DNA of 64,000 bases from an uncultured Prevotellaceae bacterium (GCA_902789415.1 CADAOD010000003.1:1-64000), one strand, 5' to 3'; shown: positions 32,711 to 41,736, counted from the first letter of the stretch. The notes: a model not told the origin generated them from the letters alone. Program-made: numbers and translations.

Positions 32711-33922
32711 ATGAAAAGTTTTTGTAGTGTATTTGGTCTTATTCTGGTATGCTCCTTAAGCCAGTTGCTAACAGCCTGCTCTGGTGATACTCCAGAAACA
32801 TCTGAACCTTCTATTATTAATAACGGAGGTAATACTAACAATGGCGGAAATGGCAACAATGGAGGCGGTACGACAACCTTTAGTGGTACTGGCACCCAAG
32901 ATGATCCATACATTATAGGCACACTATCTGATTTACGTAAGTTAGCTAATGATGTGAATAGCGGAACAACGTATCAGGACAAATATTTTAAGATGACCAA
33001 GGATATAACTATTAACAGTAATGTATTTGATTCTGATGGCATGCTAAACGAAAATGGAAAATTTAATCAATGGACACCAATAGGTAATAGTGAAAGGACT
33101 TCTTTCTGTGGCGTTTTTGACGGAGGCGGGCACACTATTTCTGGACTTTACATTAATGATAATAAACAAGATTATTTAGGTTTGTTTGGCATACTATCTG
33201 GTGTGATTAAGAATCTAAACATTTGTGATTCTTATATCAATGGTCACAATAAATGTGGAGGCATCGCTGGAACAGTAACAATCTATACAAACGATCCTCA
33301 AATAATTAATTGCTCGTTCCGTGGGGCTCTTGAGGGATTGAACTATGGCGGAGGCATTTTAGGCAACAACAATGGCTATGATTGTAAAGTTGATAGATGC
33401 GTAAATTATGGTATAATATTTATGCAAATGTATGCTGGAGGAATAGTAGGAGGTTGTAATAAAGCAACTATTTCTAATTGTATAAATCATGGACAGATAG
33501 TTGCAACTCCACTTGCAGGTGGAATAGTTGGCAGCAGCACAACTTATAAAAGTGATGTTATCTTAAATTGTGTCAATTTTGGAACAATTTATTCAGAGAA
33601 TGGTACTAGTTATGGAATTAGTGGCGCTACCCCTAAAACGGTTAGCAATTGCGTTAACTATGGTGATGCGAATTATGGTATTTGTACATCTGTGTATAGT
33701 AAAAGTCAATTACAAAACACCTATTACCTAGATATCTCTTGTAAAACAGGGTATAAATCTTCTTCTTGGTCAAGAGGAGATATCGATTGCAAGTCTATGG
33801 CTGGAAAAGATATGCAAAAGCAAGCATTCCTTGATGAGTTAAACAAAAACGCTAAAGATCTAGGGGCTAATTTCGCAAAATGGAAGTTCAATAAAGACGG
33901 TTTTCCTACACTTGACATTTAA
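32711..33922 (+). CDS. Surface lipoprotein with GLUG-type repeats
   Basis: A 403-residue lipoprotein with signal peptide and lipobox Cys23 (SQLLTACSG). A Gly/Asn-rich linker follows (NNGGNTNNGGNGNNGG). The body shows repeated Gly-Gly-Ile-hydrophobic-Gly units (GGIAGTV, GGGILGNN, GGIVGGC, GGIVGSS) alternating with Asn-Cys segments (IINCSF, VDRCVNYG, ISNCINHG, ILNCVNFG), as in GLUG-motif proteins that form parallel beta-helices. A role in adhesion is possible. It opens an AT-rich lipoprotein run. Confidence 0.8.
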   Translation: MKSFCSVFGLILVCSLSQLLTACSGDTPETSEPSIINNGGNTNNGGNGNNGGGTTTFSGTGTQDDPYIIGTLSDLRKLANDVNSGTTYQDKYFKMTKDITINSNVFDSDGMLNENGKFNQWTPIGNSERTSFCGVFDGGGHTISGLYINDNKQDYLGLFGILSGVIKNLNICDSYINGHNKCGGIAGTVTIYTNDPQIINCSFRGALEGLNYGGGILGNNNGYDCKVDRCVNYGIIFMQMYAGGIVGGCNKATISNCINHGQIVATPLAGGIVGSSTTYKSDVILNCVNFGTIYSENGTSYGISGATPKTVSNCVNYGDANYGICTSVYSKSQLQNTYYLDISCKTGYKSSSWSRGDIDCKSMAGKDMQKQAFLDELNKNAKDLGANFAKWKFNKDGFPTLDI

Positions 33923-33949
33923 TGGTAATACAAATTAAATTTAAAAAAA

Positions 33950-34345
33950 ATGAAACAAGTTCAAAAGAATTGGATGGTCATCCTAATGGTTGCAATTATG
34001 AGTGTTGGATTTGTATCGTGTAGCAAAGATGATACACCAAAGGTTTCTGGTCTTTATTATTATGATGCAGGAGGAGGCTCTAGGACAGCGTATAATTTCA
34101 TTAATGGCAACACTGTAGAGGTTTATGGAGTTATGACAACAGACCCAAGTGATACTTGGCGTGGTGAGCGCGGGGTAAAATTTCCGCTTCGTGATGGATG
34201 GTATTATTGGGAAGGAAATAAGCATACTTATAACTATTTTATTGAAGAAGATGTGGTTGTCGTTGACTATGACAGAATCATGCAGATAGATGGGGAAAAC
34301 CTTTATTACTTTGATTTGAACGTTGTGCTTCACAAATGGAACTAA
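33950..34345 (+). CDS. Small lipoprotein, array member 1
   Basis: A 131-residue lipoprotein of unknown function. The signal MVAIMSVGFVSCSKDD holds a lipobox Cys followed by Ser-Lys-Asp-Asp, which fits the Bacteroidetes surface-export signal. The mature part is rich in aromatic and Gly residues and probably beta-structured. Its signal peptide nearly matches those of the genes at 37449 and 37841, yet the mature part differs, as if the secretion signal has been kept while the cargo changed. Confidence 0.7.
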   Translation: MKQVQKNWMVILMVAIMSVGFVSCSKDDTPKVSGLYYYDAGGGSRTAYNFINGNTVEVYGVMTTDPSDTWRGERGVKFPLRDGWYYWEGNKHTYNYFIEEDVVVVDYDRIMQIDGENLYYFDLNVVLHKWN

Positions 34346-34432
34346 ATATTTTATTATAATCTGTACCCTTGTGTGTGCAGCCGATTTGGGAGTTAAAAGC
34401 AAAAAAGGATGTTGAATAGACATTATATTAAT

Positions 34433-35302
34433 ATGATTAAGAAAATAATCTTTATCTTAGCCTTCTTAGGTGGCATCTTATCTTGTTCCGATGGTACAAG
34501 TTCAAAGAATGAGCTGTTGGCCCAAATAGATTCCCTGAAAACAGAGAACCAGAAAAAAGAAAAAGACATCTACGATATGATGTCTTATGTGAATGTATTG
34601 GCAGATGGCTTAGATAGCATTGCCATGCAAGAAAACATTTTATTTAGTTCGAACAGGGGACGCGAAGGTTTTGTCGTGGACAGAGAACAATTAAAAAAGA
34701 ATCTTGATGTATTTGAGAGCATTCTTAATCAACAGAAGAAGAGGATTGCTCAATTAGCAGACTCACTAAAAGCACGAGGAGAGAATCTTAATAAACTGCA
34801 AGTTCTTGTGGATTACTTAAATTCGCAATTAGATGAAAAGAACAGAATCATAAGTTCACTTCGTGCTGATTTAGAGAATAATAAAGTGAATATTGCTAAT
34901 TTGCAGAAAAAGGTAAGGTCATTGTCTGAAAGTAATACAGAATTGGCGTCAAAAGTAGAAAGCCAGTCAACAGCATTAGCTGCTCAGACAGAGATGCTTA
35001 ACGAATGCTATGTCAAAATAGGAAACAAAAAGACTTTGTCTGCAATGGGAATTATAACAGGTGGATTGTTGAAAAAAACAAGAATAAACCCCAATGCAAT
35101 TAACCAGAGTCAATTTACAAAAGTTGATATACGTTATTTTACAGAGGTTCCTTTGCAATCTTCAAAACCAGAGATTCTCACACAGATGCCATCTTCATCA
35201 TATAAGATAGAAAAGACAGGAAAGAATTCATCTGTATTATATGTTGTTGATCCAGCTGCTTTCTGGAGTCTATCTAATTATTTGGTAATATTGTTGAAAT
35301 AA
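34433..35302 (+). CDS. Coiled-coil lipoprotein
   Basis: A 289-residue lipoprotein. The lipobox is in GGILSCSDG. From about residue 25 to 200 the sequence is a long heptad-patterned coiled coil (LLAQIDSLKTENQKKEKDI, LADSLKARGENLNKL, LRADLENNKVNIANLQKKV). The last ~80 residues form a small globular region. I use the ATG at 34433 (MIKKIIFILAF), as the longer in-frame start at 34409 lengthens the signal needlessly. Function is unknown; the shape suits a periplasmic or surface spacer. Confidence 0.75.
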   Translation: MIKKIIFILAFLGGILSCSDGTSSKNELLAQIDSLKTENQKKEKDIYDMMSYVNVLADGLDSIAMQENILFSSNRGREGFVVDREQLKKNLDVFESILNQQKKRIAQLADSLKARGENLNKLQVLVDYLNSQLDEKNRIISSLRADLENNKVNIANLQKKVRSLSESNTELASKVESQSTALAAQTEMLNECYVKIGNKKTLSAMGIITGGLLKKTRINPNAINQSQFTKVDIRYFTEVPLQSSKPEILTQMPSSSYKIEKTGKNSSVLYVVDPAAFWSLSNYLVILLK

Positions 35303-35313
35303 AACTATAGCGT

Positions 35314-36105
35314 ATGAAAAAGATTTTAGTTTGTTTGTTTATGCTGCTTCCATTTATGTCAATAATGGCTCAGCAAGTGTCTCATACTGTACAGCGTGGT
35401 GAGACCCTAGAAAGTATTGCAAAGAAGTATAACGTATCTGTTTACGCTTTAACACAGAGCAATCCTGATGCGAAAGACGTGTTTTATGTAGGAATGAAAT
35501 TGGTAATTCCAAGTGCAAAGGCCACAAAGAATGAGATAAAAACTCCCGAAACAGTTTCCCCTGTTGTGGAATCGCCTACTGTACAATCTGAAACTCCAAA
35601 AGAGGAAACTAAAAAAAAGAGTGGTTTTATACAAGAAATAGAAGGGATGATTGATGCACAAGATGTAACAGTTGTGCTTAGGCCTGATGATAAGGTTTAC
35701 GGAATAAGAATATCCACCAATAAAAGTTGGTTTGGAATGATTTTTGGTGCTACTTATCAATTTGTTTCTCACGGAACATATAATGGTTACTTAGGTGTTG
35801 GTTTGGCTCCAAGATATACAGTTGGCCCACTCCTTCTGGGTGTAAGTTTGTATCCATACGTCAATATGTATTCACGATATGAAAAGAGTGGAACATATAA
35901 AAATGGTAATCCTAAATTTGAAGATAAAATCAAAATCGGATATGGGGGTGCATTAGACATTGCTGCTGGTCTAAAAGTTTATACGACCAAAAAGGGACAT
36001 GATATATATGTAACAGGAAGCTATCATGTAGATGCATTTGAATTTAAGACAGATGGTGCCTTCAAAAATGGTCTATGGGGTGTAGGTATATCTACTACAA
36101 TATAA
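35314..36105 (+). CDS. LysM-domain exported protein with beta-rich tail
   Basis: A 263-residue protein with signal peptide (ILVCLFMLLPFMSIMAQ). A LysM peptidoglycan-binding domain follows at about 20-65 (HTVQRGETLESIAKKYNVS and VFYVGMKLVIP). A Pro/Glu/Thr linker leads to a C-terminal region of short amphipathic strands that looks like an outer-membrane beta-barrel fragment. It would tie cell wall to outer membrane. It follows the coiled-coil lipoprotein gene by 11 bp and is probably co-transcribed. Confidence 0.75.
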   Translation: MKKILVCLFMLLPFMSIMAQQVSHTVQRGETLESIAKKYNVSVYALTQSNPDAKDVFYVGMKLVIPSAKATKNEIKTPETVSPVVESPTVQSETPKEETKKKSGFIQEIEGMIDAQDVTVVLRPDDKVYGIRISTNKSWFGMIFGATYQFVSHGTYNGYLGVGLAPRYTVGPLLLGVSLYPYVNMYSRYEKSGTYKNGNPKFEDKIKIGYGGALDIAAGLKVYTTKKGHDIYVTGSYHVDAFEFKTDGAFKNGLWGVGISTTI

Positions 36106-36118
36106 AATAGTAAGGAAA

Positions 36119-37039
36119 ATGAAAACAATAAAGATTATGAAAAAGTTTCAATTTAGTTTGCGGGTCGTGATGATGTTCACAATTGTGAGTATTGGTCTCC
36201 TGTCTTGCACCAAGGATGATAAAAACGAGTCCGATCCATACGCAAATGAATTGAGGGAAAAATTAGTTGGAACATGGATTGATTCTAAAGGCTTACATCA
36301 ATATGTGTTTGAATCTTCTGGAATAGCTTATTCGACATTATTTTTAAAGGATGGTCCTATAAAAAGTATGTATAAGTATAGAATTGCGGTTGAAAACTAT
36401 GATTATGCAGATTATGAAGTCGTCTTAGAGGATTGTGGCTATGGTTATGGTGGTCATTATATAATAGAGTATATCACTGATGACGAAGTTAAACTAAGCG
36501 GAACAATTTATTATAGGGAGGGATCTAGCAATGGCAGCGAAACTGTTGATATACAGAGTATTGTCAATGAGAATGTTTCTGCAGATGTTGTGTATGAGTA
36601 TTTTACTTTCAGTTTGGAATTATATACAAATTTGACAGATAAAGGAAAGTATTATGCCGGCAGGAATGACATAAAATATGGCGTTGAGTGGAGCTATACA
36701 AACAGAATAGGTTCAGTTTACTCTTATATTCTTGATCCTAAAAACAAGTTTATGGATGTTACAATAGTATCCTCAAATCATTATTCTGTCATTATTCCTG
36801 TATTTGCATGGGATGATGATGATGAAAAAACGACACTTTTAAACTTGTATAGTTTTCAATATCGTGCTGTAAAAAAAGCAGAAGAGAGAGGTGAGACACT
36901 AACAAAAGACGAAAGGGATTTAAAGAATTCCGTTGAAAAACAATTGAATAAATATATAAGTGAAGTAAACGCATATAGGGGTAAAATTTTCGTAGAAATT
37001 GATGGTAAGAGGTATTACGTGTGTTCTTTTAAGAAATAA
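36119..37039 (+). CDS. Lipoprotein, array member 2 (long)
   Basis: A 306-residue lipoprotein of unknown function. The signal MMFTIVSIGLLSCTKDDKNE has the lipobox Cys followed by Thr-Lys-Asp-Asp. The opening of the mature protein (LREKLVGTWIDSKGLHQYVF) matches the lipocalin-like -VGTW- start shared by the smaller array members, after which it is longer and unrelated. A start at 36137 is also possible. It lies 13 bp after the LysM gene. Confidence 0.7.
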   Translation: MKTIKIMKKFQFSLRVVMMFTIVSIGLLSCTKDDKNESDPYANELREKLVGTWIDSKGLHQYVFESSGIAYSTLFLKDGPIKSMYKYRIAVENYDYADYEVVLEDCGYGYGGHYIIEYITDDEVKLSGTIYYREGSSNGSETVDIQSIVNENVSADVVYEYFTFSLELYTNLTDKGKYYAGRNDIKYGVEWSYTNRIGSVYSYILDPKNKFMDVTIVSSNHYSVIIPVFAWDDDDEKTTLLNLYSFQYRAVKKAEERGETLTKDERDLKNSVEKQLNKYISEVNAYRGKIFVEIDGKRYYVCSFKK

Positions 37040-37056
37040 TTAAAAAAAATAATATT

Positions 37057-37437
37057 ATGAGGAAGTTTCAGATTAGATGGTTAATGATTGTGACGGTTGC
37101 TATCATGAGTATTGGTATTACGTCATGCACCAAGGATGATGGGGGTAATGATCGTTTGGTTGGTTCGTGGTCGTGTAACAATCATTACTATTGTGGCTCA
37201 TATGGCGGAGTAGACACATACACATTTAAATCAAATGGAACTTCTGAATGGAGTTGTACAGGAGATTGGTGGTCAGACGAAAGTGGGAGATATGACTATA
37301 ACGAAGAAAACGGGTTGTTAGTTATAACGAATCAAAAAGGTACATCTTGGGTATATTTCGTTTCATTTATTTCTGACAATAGTTTTATGCTTATTGATGA
37401 AGAAGGAGATGATTATATATATTATAGGAGCAATTAA
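37057..37437 (+). CDS. Small lipocalin-like lipoprotein, array member 3
   Basis: A 126-residue lipoprotein. The signal ends in MSIGITSCTKDDGG. The mature part starts DRLVGSWSCNNHYY and is beta-rich, ending in a DEEGDDYIYYRS strand, as in lipocalin-like families. Function is unknown. It is one of five successive genes with a common plan: short signal, acidic post-Cys stretch, then -VG(T/S)W-. Confidence 0.7.
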   Translation: MRKFQIRWLMIVTVAIMSIGITSCTKDDGGNDRLVGSWSCNNHYYCGSYGGVDTYTFKSNGTSEWSCTGDWWSDESGRYDYNEENGLLVITNQKGTSWVYFVSFISDNSFMLIDEEGDDYIYYRSN

Positions 37438-37448
37438 AATTATGGTTT

Positions 37449-37838
37449 ATGAAAAATTATAGTATAATTGGAAAATATTTGTTGGCCATCATGATGGCCG
37501 CAATTATGAGTGTTGGTTTCGTTTCTTGTAGTAAGGATGATGACGGCAAGAAAGGCGATGAAGAATCTATTGTTGGAACATGGATGGAAACTCAAGAGTC
37601 TGGGACAAAACTATATCTTATTTTATTACCTAATGGTTATGGATCATGGGTAGTAGAACATAATGGGCGTATCGATAATGACGGAGAGTTTACATATACC
37701 TATAATGATAACGTCATTACCATAAGCTATGTTGATAGCAATACTGTTGAAAGACTCTATGTAATTGGACTGACGGCCGATAGACTTACAATAAAGTATG
37801 ATGATGGAGGAAGAAAGCATGTTTTTTATAGGAACTGA
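37449..37838 (+). CDS. Small lipocalin-like lipoprotein, array member 4
   Basis: A 129-residue lipoprotein with IMSVGFVSCSKDDDGKKGDE and then SIVGTWMETQES. It shares an exact 53-bp stretch of DNA with the next gene (37502-37554 equals 37885-37937), covering the end of the signal and the acidic linker. The mature domains are only distantly alike. Function is unknown; surface exposure is inferred from the Cys-Ser-Lys-Asp-Asp start. Confidence 0.7.
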   Translation: MKNYSIIGKYLLAIMMAAIMSVGFVSCSKDDDGKKGDEESIVGTWMETQESGTKLYLILLPNGYGSWVVEHNGRIDNDGEFTYTYNDNVITISYVDSNTVERLYVIGLTADRLTIKYDDGGRKHVFYRN

Positions 37839-37937
37839 ATATGAAAAAGATATTTTTAAACCTATTGACCATTTTAATGGTTGTAATTATGAGTGTTGGT
37901 TTCGTTTCTTGTAGTAAGGATGATGACGGCAAGAAAG
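37502..37937 (+). repeat. 53-bp exact direct repeat in two adjacent lipoprotein genes
   Basis: 37502-37554 is identical to 37885-37937. The repeat covers the lipobox and acidic linker codons of the genes at 37449 and 37841. The flanking gene sequence has diverged, so this points to recent gene conversion or partial duplication. Confidence 0.85.
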
Positions 37938-38221
37938 AGGATGAGGTGTCTCTTTTGGGGACATGGTCGCTGAAATTTGGTCCAAATGATTATTGCCTTT
38001 TAACATTCTATCAGAATGGAACAGTCAAATATCAGGAGTATGATGCTGGCGAGTGGGAGGAAGAGGATATTTACAGTTATACTTACTCCAACGGAATCTT
38101 GCGGCTGACCAACGAGAATGGTAAAGAACGTGAGACAGTAGAAGTTATTAGTCTTAGTGCTACAAAACTAGTGCTTAAAGACTGGCCTGATGTTGGTGTG
38201 AACACCTTTGTCAAACAATGA
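37841..38221 (+). CDS. Small lipocalin-like lipoprotein, array member 5
   Basis: A 126-residue lipoprotein that starts 3 bp after the previous gene. The signal and linker are VIMSVGFVSCSKDDDGKKED, then SLLGTWSLKFGPND. The mature body is beta-rich and ends TKLVLKDWPDVGVNTFV. Function is unknown. Close packing suggests it is co-translated with its neighbour. Confidence 0.7.
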   Translation: MKKIFLNLLTILMVVIMSVGFVSCSKDDDGKKEDEVSLLGTWSLKFGPNDYCLLTFYQNGTVKYQEYDAGEWEEEDIYSYTYSNGILRLTNENGKERETVEVISLSATKLVLKDWPDVGVNTFVKQ

Positions 38222-38268
38222 TTTCTTATGGTAATAATGATTTTTAAACATCTTAACATTAATCAAAA

Positions 38269-38676
38269 ATGAAACAAAAAAGTATTTTTTTTAGCATATT
38301 TGCCATAATGATGGCAGCAATGCTGAGTGTTGGATTTGTCGCTTGCGAGATTGATAACGACGACTCTGATAGTGGTGTTGTAGGGACATGGTCTGGAAGG
38401 GATGGAAGAGACCAGTTGACACTAACGTTCAATAGTGGTGGTTCTGGTACTTTTATTGCTAGATACGATGATTCTTATTCTGGATTGGAAACAGAAACAG
38501 GTCCTTTCACTTACACAATGCAAGAGGCATCTAAAGGCATGATTATCATAAAAGATTATGATAGTTATTCTGGCTATCAAACAGAAATCCTTTATTTCGT
38601 AATAGAAGGTAAGACCATGTCAATATATGAGGATGATTACTACGACGATCTTGAATGGGTACTGACTAAGCAATAA
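38269..38676 (+). CDS. Small lipocalin-like lipoprotein, array member 6
   Basis: A 135-residue lipoprotein with MLSVGFVACEIDNDDSDSG and then GVVGTWSGRDGRDQ. The mature domain is lipocalin-like. Its stop overlaps the start of the next gene, a phosphoethanolamine transferase, as TAATG (38674-38678), so the two are translationally coupled. The gap from the previous gene is 47 bp with no clear promoter. Confidence 0.7.
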   Translation: MKQKSIFFSIFAIMMAAMLSVGFVACEIDNDDSDSGVVGTWSGRDGRDQLTLTFNSGGSGTFIARYDDSYSGLETETGPFTYTMQEASKGMIIIKDYDSYSGYQTEILYFVIEGKTMSIYEDDYYDDLEWVLTKQ

Positions 38677-40382
38677 TGAAGATTGTTAGTCTATTCCTTA
38701 CATGCTTGACAGCCAGTTTGCTGTGTATTGACACGATAAACGGGCTGTCAATTCATGTTGTAACAGCACCAACTATAACAGCTTTTTTACTTAGTTGGCC
38801 AACGTCTTTTCTCCCCAACAAATTACGAGAGATAATTGGGGTGTTGCTTGGTGAAGCAGTAATTACAATATGTATCATTGATTGTTATTGCCAAGAGTTT
38901 TTCCTTACCCCCATCACGCCACAAATCCTTTCGAACGTATTACTAAGTGATTCAAGAGAGAGTAAAGAATTTGTATCAGCATTCATTGATATACATGCCC
39001 TGACTCATTGGCGTATTCTGATGGAGGTATTGTTAGCCGTTGCCTTGCCTTTGTCCTATTTGACTTTTTCCCAGAAAAGAAAAACAATCATAAATACTCA
39101 ATTATACAGACGCATTTTAATTGCATTTCTTGCCATTTGTTTCATCTATGAAGTTCCATCAGTATACAGATTCGTTCAACTATTTCGACAGAGTGGTGAT
39201 TTAAAAAAAATGGAAGGCCTTATTTTTCGCCATTACCACGAAGAGATTCCTACGCCTTTACACCGTTTTGCGTTTGCATGGTACTCGTTAAAACAATCGT
39301 CGCAGCAACTTACAAGCATCAAGCATGCTACGTTCTCTGCACAAATAGATAGTTGTACACATCTGTCGCCCCATATTGTCCTTGTGATAGGTGAAAGCTA
39401 CAACAAACACCATTCCACACTCTACGGCTATCAATTGCCTACAACCCCCTTGCAGCAGAGTCGTTTTGATGGTGGAGAGCTGTATGTGTTCAGTGACGTA
39501 GTAACTTCTTGGAACATAACAAGCAATGTTTTTCTCGACCTTTTCTCTGTGTGTGAATATGGAATGCCGGAAACTGCATCAGCCAAGACTCTATTCCCCA
39601 TGCTGTTCAGGCGTGCAGGCTATTCTGTAAACTTCTTTTCCAATCAGTATCTTTTGAAAGGATTCCGTAGGGGAGCCACTAATCAGGCCGGGCATTTCTT
39701 TCTTGCAGATGGCGAGATGAGCGACTCTCTTTTTACATTCCGCAACAAGAAAAGAAGTAAATATGACATGGGGTTGGTAGAACAAGTTTCAGAATTCAAA
39801 AATAGAAGAAATCAAGCGAAATTTACGTTAGACATCATTCATTTGATAGGCCAGCACTTTGACTATGCTTTACGTTATCCAAAATCCGAAGCAACATTCT
39901 CCATAAATGACTATTCGGACAGAGGTATCAGCAAAGGCGAAAAGAAGGTGGTGATGCACTATGACAATGCCACGCACTATAATGACAAAGTTCTTGATAG
40001 CATCATAAACGTATACAAGCAAGATGACGTTATAATATTGTTTGTATCTGACCATGGAGAAGAAGTATACGATGATATGAAAATTCATGGAAGGCTCTTC
40101 CAAGAACCTACAGCCAAACAAGCAAAATATGAGTTTGAGATTCCAATGTGGATTTGGTGTTCAGTATCTTACAGATGTAACAATCCTGTTATTATACGGC
40201 AAATAGAACAATCCGTGGATAAACCTTTCATGATAGATGGTATTCCCCAGCTACTGCTTTACCTTGCAGGCATTTCAAGCAAATGGAATAAAGATTGCCG
40301 GAATGTTCTTTTGCCTGATTACCAATGTAAGAAACGGATTATTTATGGAAGCAAGGATTACAACCTGTTGATTATGCCGTAA
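38676..40382 (+). CDS. Phosphoethanolamine transferase, second copy (sulfatase fold)
   Basis: A 568-residue membrane enzyme and paralogue of the gene at 9923-11749. About four or five membrane helices end near residue 160. The periplasmic domain has GES (239-241), LYGYQLPTTP, the likely nucleophile Thr282 in TSWNITS, and VSDHGEEVYDD for later metal ligands. It would add phosphoethanolamine to a surface molecule. Its start is coupled to a surface lipoprotein gene, and it shares that island's AT-rich codon use, unlike the first copy. Confidence 0.86.
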   Translation: MKIVSLFLTCLTASLLCIDTINGLSIHVVTAPTITAFLLSWPTSFLPNKLREIIGVLLGEAVITICIIDCYCQEFFLTPITPQILSNVLLSDSRESKEFVSAFIDIHALTHWRILMEVLLAVALPLSYLTFSQKRKTIINTQLYRRILIAFLAICFIYEVPSVYRFVQLFRQSGDLKKMEGLIFRHYHEEIPTPLHRFAFAWYSLKQSSQQLTSIKHATFSAQIDSCTHLSPHIVLVIGESYNKHHSTLYGYQLPTTPLQQSRFDGGELYVFSDVVTSWNITSNVFLDLFSVCEYGMPETASAKTLFPMLFRRAGYSVNFFSNQYLLKGFRRGATNQAGHFFLADGEMSDSLFTFRNKKRSKYDMGLVEQVSEFKNRRNQAKFTLDIIHLIGQHFDYALRYPKSEATFSINDYSDRGISKGEKKVVMHYDNATHYNDKVLDSIINVYKQDDVIILFVSDHGEEVYDDMKIHGRLFQEPTAKQAKYEFEIPMWIWCSVSYRCNNPVIIRQIEQSVDKPFMIDGIPQLLLYLAGISSKWNKDCRNVLLPDYQCKKRIIYGSKDYNLLIMP

Positions 40383-40487
40383 TAGGGACTTGTCAGTCCT
40401 TTACTTCGAGACCAGACAATGAATGAGTAATGTATTTTCAAGCTCCAATAGCTGCAAGTTGGAATACTTCTATCTCAAGTTTTCTAA

Positions 40488-40507
40488 CCCCCTCGGATTC
40501 GAGGGGG
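40488..40507. terminator. Hairpin between converging genes
   Basis: CCCCCTCG (40488-40495) and CGAGGGGG (40500-40507) pair perfectly around a 4-nt loop. A second short palindrome GGACT/AGTCC lies at 40386-40399. No strong T-run follows on either strand, so termination efficiency is uncertain. Confidence 0.6.
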
Positions 40508-40522
40508 ATATTAGACATTTTA

Positions 40523-41650
40523 TTATTTCATATACTCTCGCTTAAACCACATCTTGAAAACAGGGTCTTCGAGATATACACCATCTGCATCTGTTTCTAT
40601 AAGCTCTTTATCGAGTAATGACTCTTTAATGCGTGAGATATTAGACTTGCTGCCCAAATTGTACTCCTCGAGTACAGCCTTACTTCCAAAATCTGAATGT
40701 ACTCCATTACAGATGGCACGTATAAAATTAATCTGATATGATGTCAGGCCTTGCAACTGCTCCTGAAACAACCCTGAACACTGGGTCATTAATGCTTCTA
40801 CGCCAGTATTGAATTCCTGTTCTGTTGTCTCTTGATCTGTTTCTGCTAATATGTTCCAGGCTAATTGCTGAACGTAAGACGAGAGATTTTCTACAGTTTC
40901 GCAGATTCTTCTAGCAAATTCTTCAGAGATCTTTTTGCCTTGAAACTCGAATCGCGACTGAATAAAAGGAACCCAGTCTTCGGTAGAAATCTTATCAAGG
41001 TACATCATTTCGCCAAATTGATAGAAAGGCATCTTGCGGTTTTGAAATAGTTTGGTCATCAGATGCTTCTTGCTACCAAACAGACAGTATGATACGTTTT
41101 GTTGGTGCTGCCAAACGCCTCGTATTCGTTTCTGAATTGTTAGCGAATCCGTGAATTCTCCTATTTGCTGAAACTCATCAATACACACTACTATATGTTT
41201 GCCCTGCTCTTTTGCAATCAACTCTGGCAGTTGTAGTATTTCTTCTGGTTGGTAATTCTGAGGAGTTATGCCAAGCGAAAGCGAGATGTCGGACATAGGT
41301 TCTGGCGAAAATGAAATCTTAGGAGTAAGACGTACAAGGAATCGCTTGATATTCTCGATAATATGCTCTGATTTAGTAGCTGTTTCCTTCATTAGCACTG
41401 TGGCAAAGCGGTTATAGAAATCATATTCACTTCGACAATCATAAATGTCCATGTAGACCACCTTGATCTCTGGATTAGTAATCTCCGACTTCACTTTTTT
41501 GACAATCGAACTCTTGCCCATTCTACGAGGAGAAATAAGGATTACATTAATACCATTCTCGAAGTTTAACTTCAAGCGCTTTGTTTCCTTTACTCTATCT
41601 GTAAAGTTCTCGCCTTCAACCGAAATGCCATATACAAATGCTCTCTTCAT
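40523..41650 (-). CDS. AAA ATPase of the archaeal ATPase type
   Basis: A 375-residue cytoplasmic P-loop protein. Walker A is SPRRMGKSSIVKKV near residue 40, Walker B is VVCIDEFQQI near 165, and LFGSKKHLM gives the sensor region. The C-terminal ~100 residues look like a winged helix (GSKSNISRIKESLLDKELIE). It resembles the ATPase_2/DUF234 group common in Bacteroidales, whose role is unclear, possibly in mobile-element or stress functions. A -7 box is at 41677-41684. Confidence 0.8.
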   Translation of the reverse strand: MKRAFVYGISVEGENFTDRVKETKRLKLNFENGINVILISPRRMGKSSIVKKVKSEITNPEIKVVYMDIYDCRSEYDFYNRFATVLMKETATKSEHIIENIKRFLVRLTPKISFSPEPMSDISLSLGITPQNYQPEEILQLPELIAKEQGKHIVVCIDEFQQIGEFTDSLTIQKRIRGVWQHQQNVSYCLFGSKKHLMTKLFQNRKMPFYQFGEMMYLDKISTEDWVPFIQSRFEFQGKKISEEFARRICETVENLSSYVQQLAWNILAETDQETTEQEFNTGVEALMTQCSGLFQEQLQGLTSYQINFIRAICNGVHSDFGSKAVLEEYNLGSKSNISRIKESLLDKELIETDADGVYLEDPVFKMWFKREYMK

Positions 41651-41676
41651 AAGCCATTATCTTAAGTATTTGGGTG

Positions 41677-41684
41677 CAAATATA
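41677..41684 (-). promoter_or_regulatory. -7 box of the AAA ATPase gene
   Basis: TATATTTG on the minus strand fits TAnnTTTG. A near-match -33 (CTTG) at 41708-41705 lies inside the upstream hairpin with 20-bp spacing. Confidence 0.55.
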
Positions 41685-41695
41685 AACAAAAAAAC

Positions 41696-41736
41696 AATGG
41701 TACACAAGTTTGTGGACCACAAACATGTGTACCATT
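41696..41736 (-). terminator. Long hairpin after the aldo/keto reductase remnant
   Basis: A 20-bp stem with one mismatch (41696-41715 with 41717-41736) has A-rich and T-rich flanks on both sides. It lies just past the stop codon of the reductase remnant on the minus strand, so it is probably that lost gene's terminator, now separating the remnant from the ATPase gene. Confidence 0.75.

Noticed and set aside
40383..40522. A 62-codon frame at 40430 on the plus strand
   Set aside because: It runs through the hairpin between converging genes and into the ATPase gene antisense, with no protein-like features.
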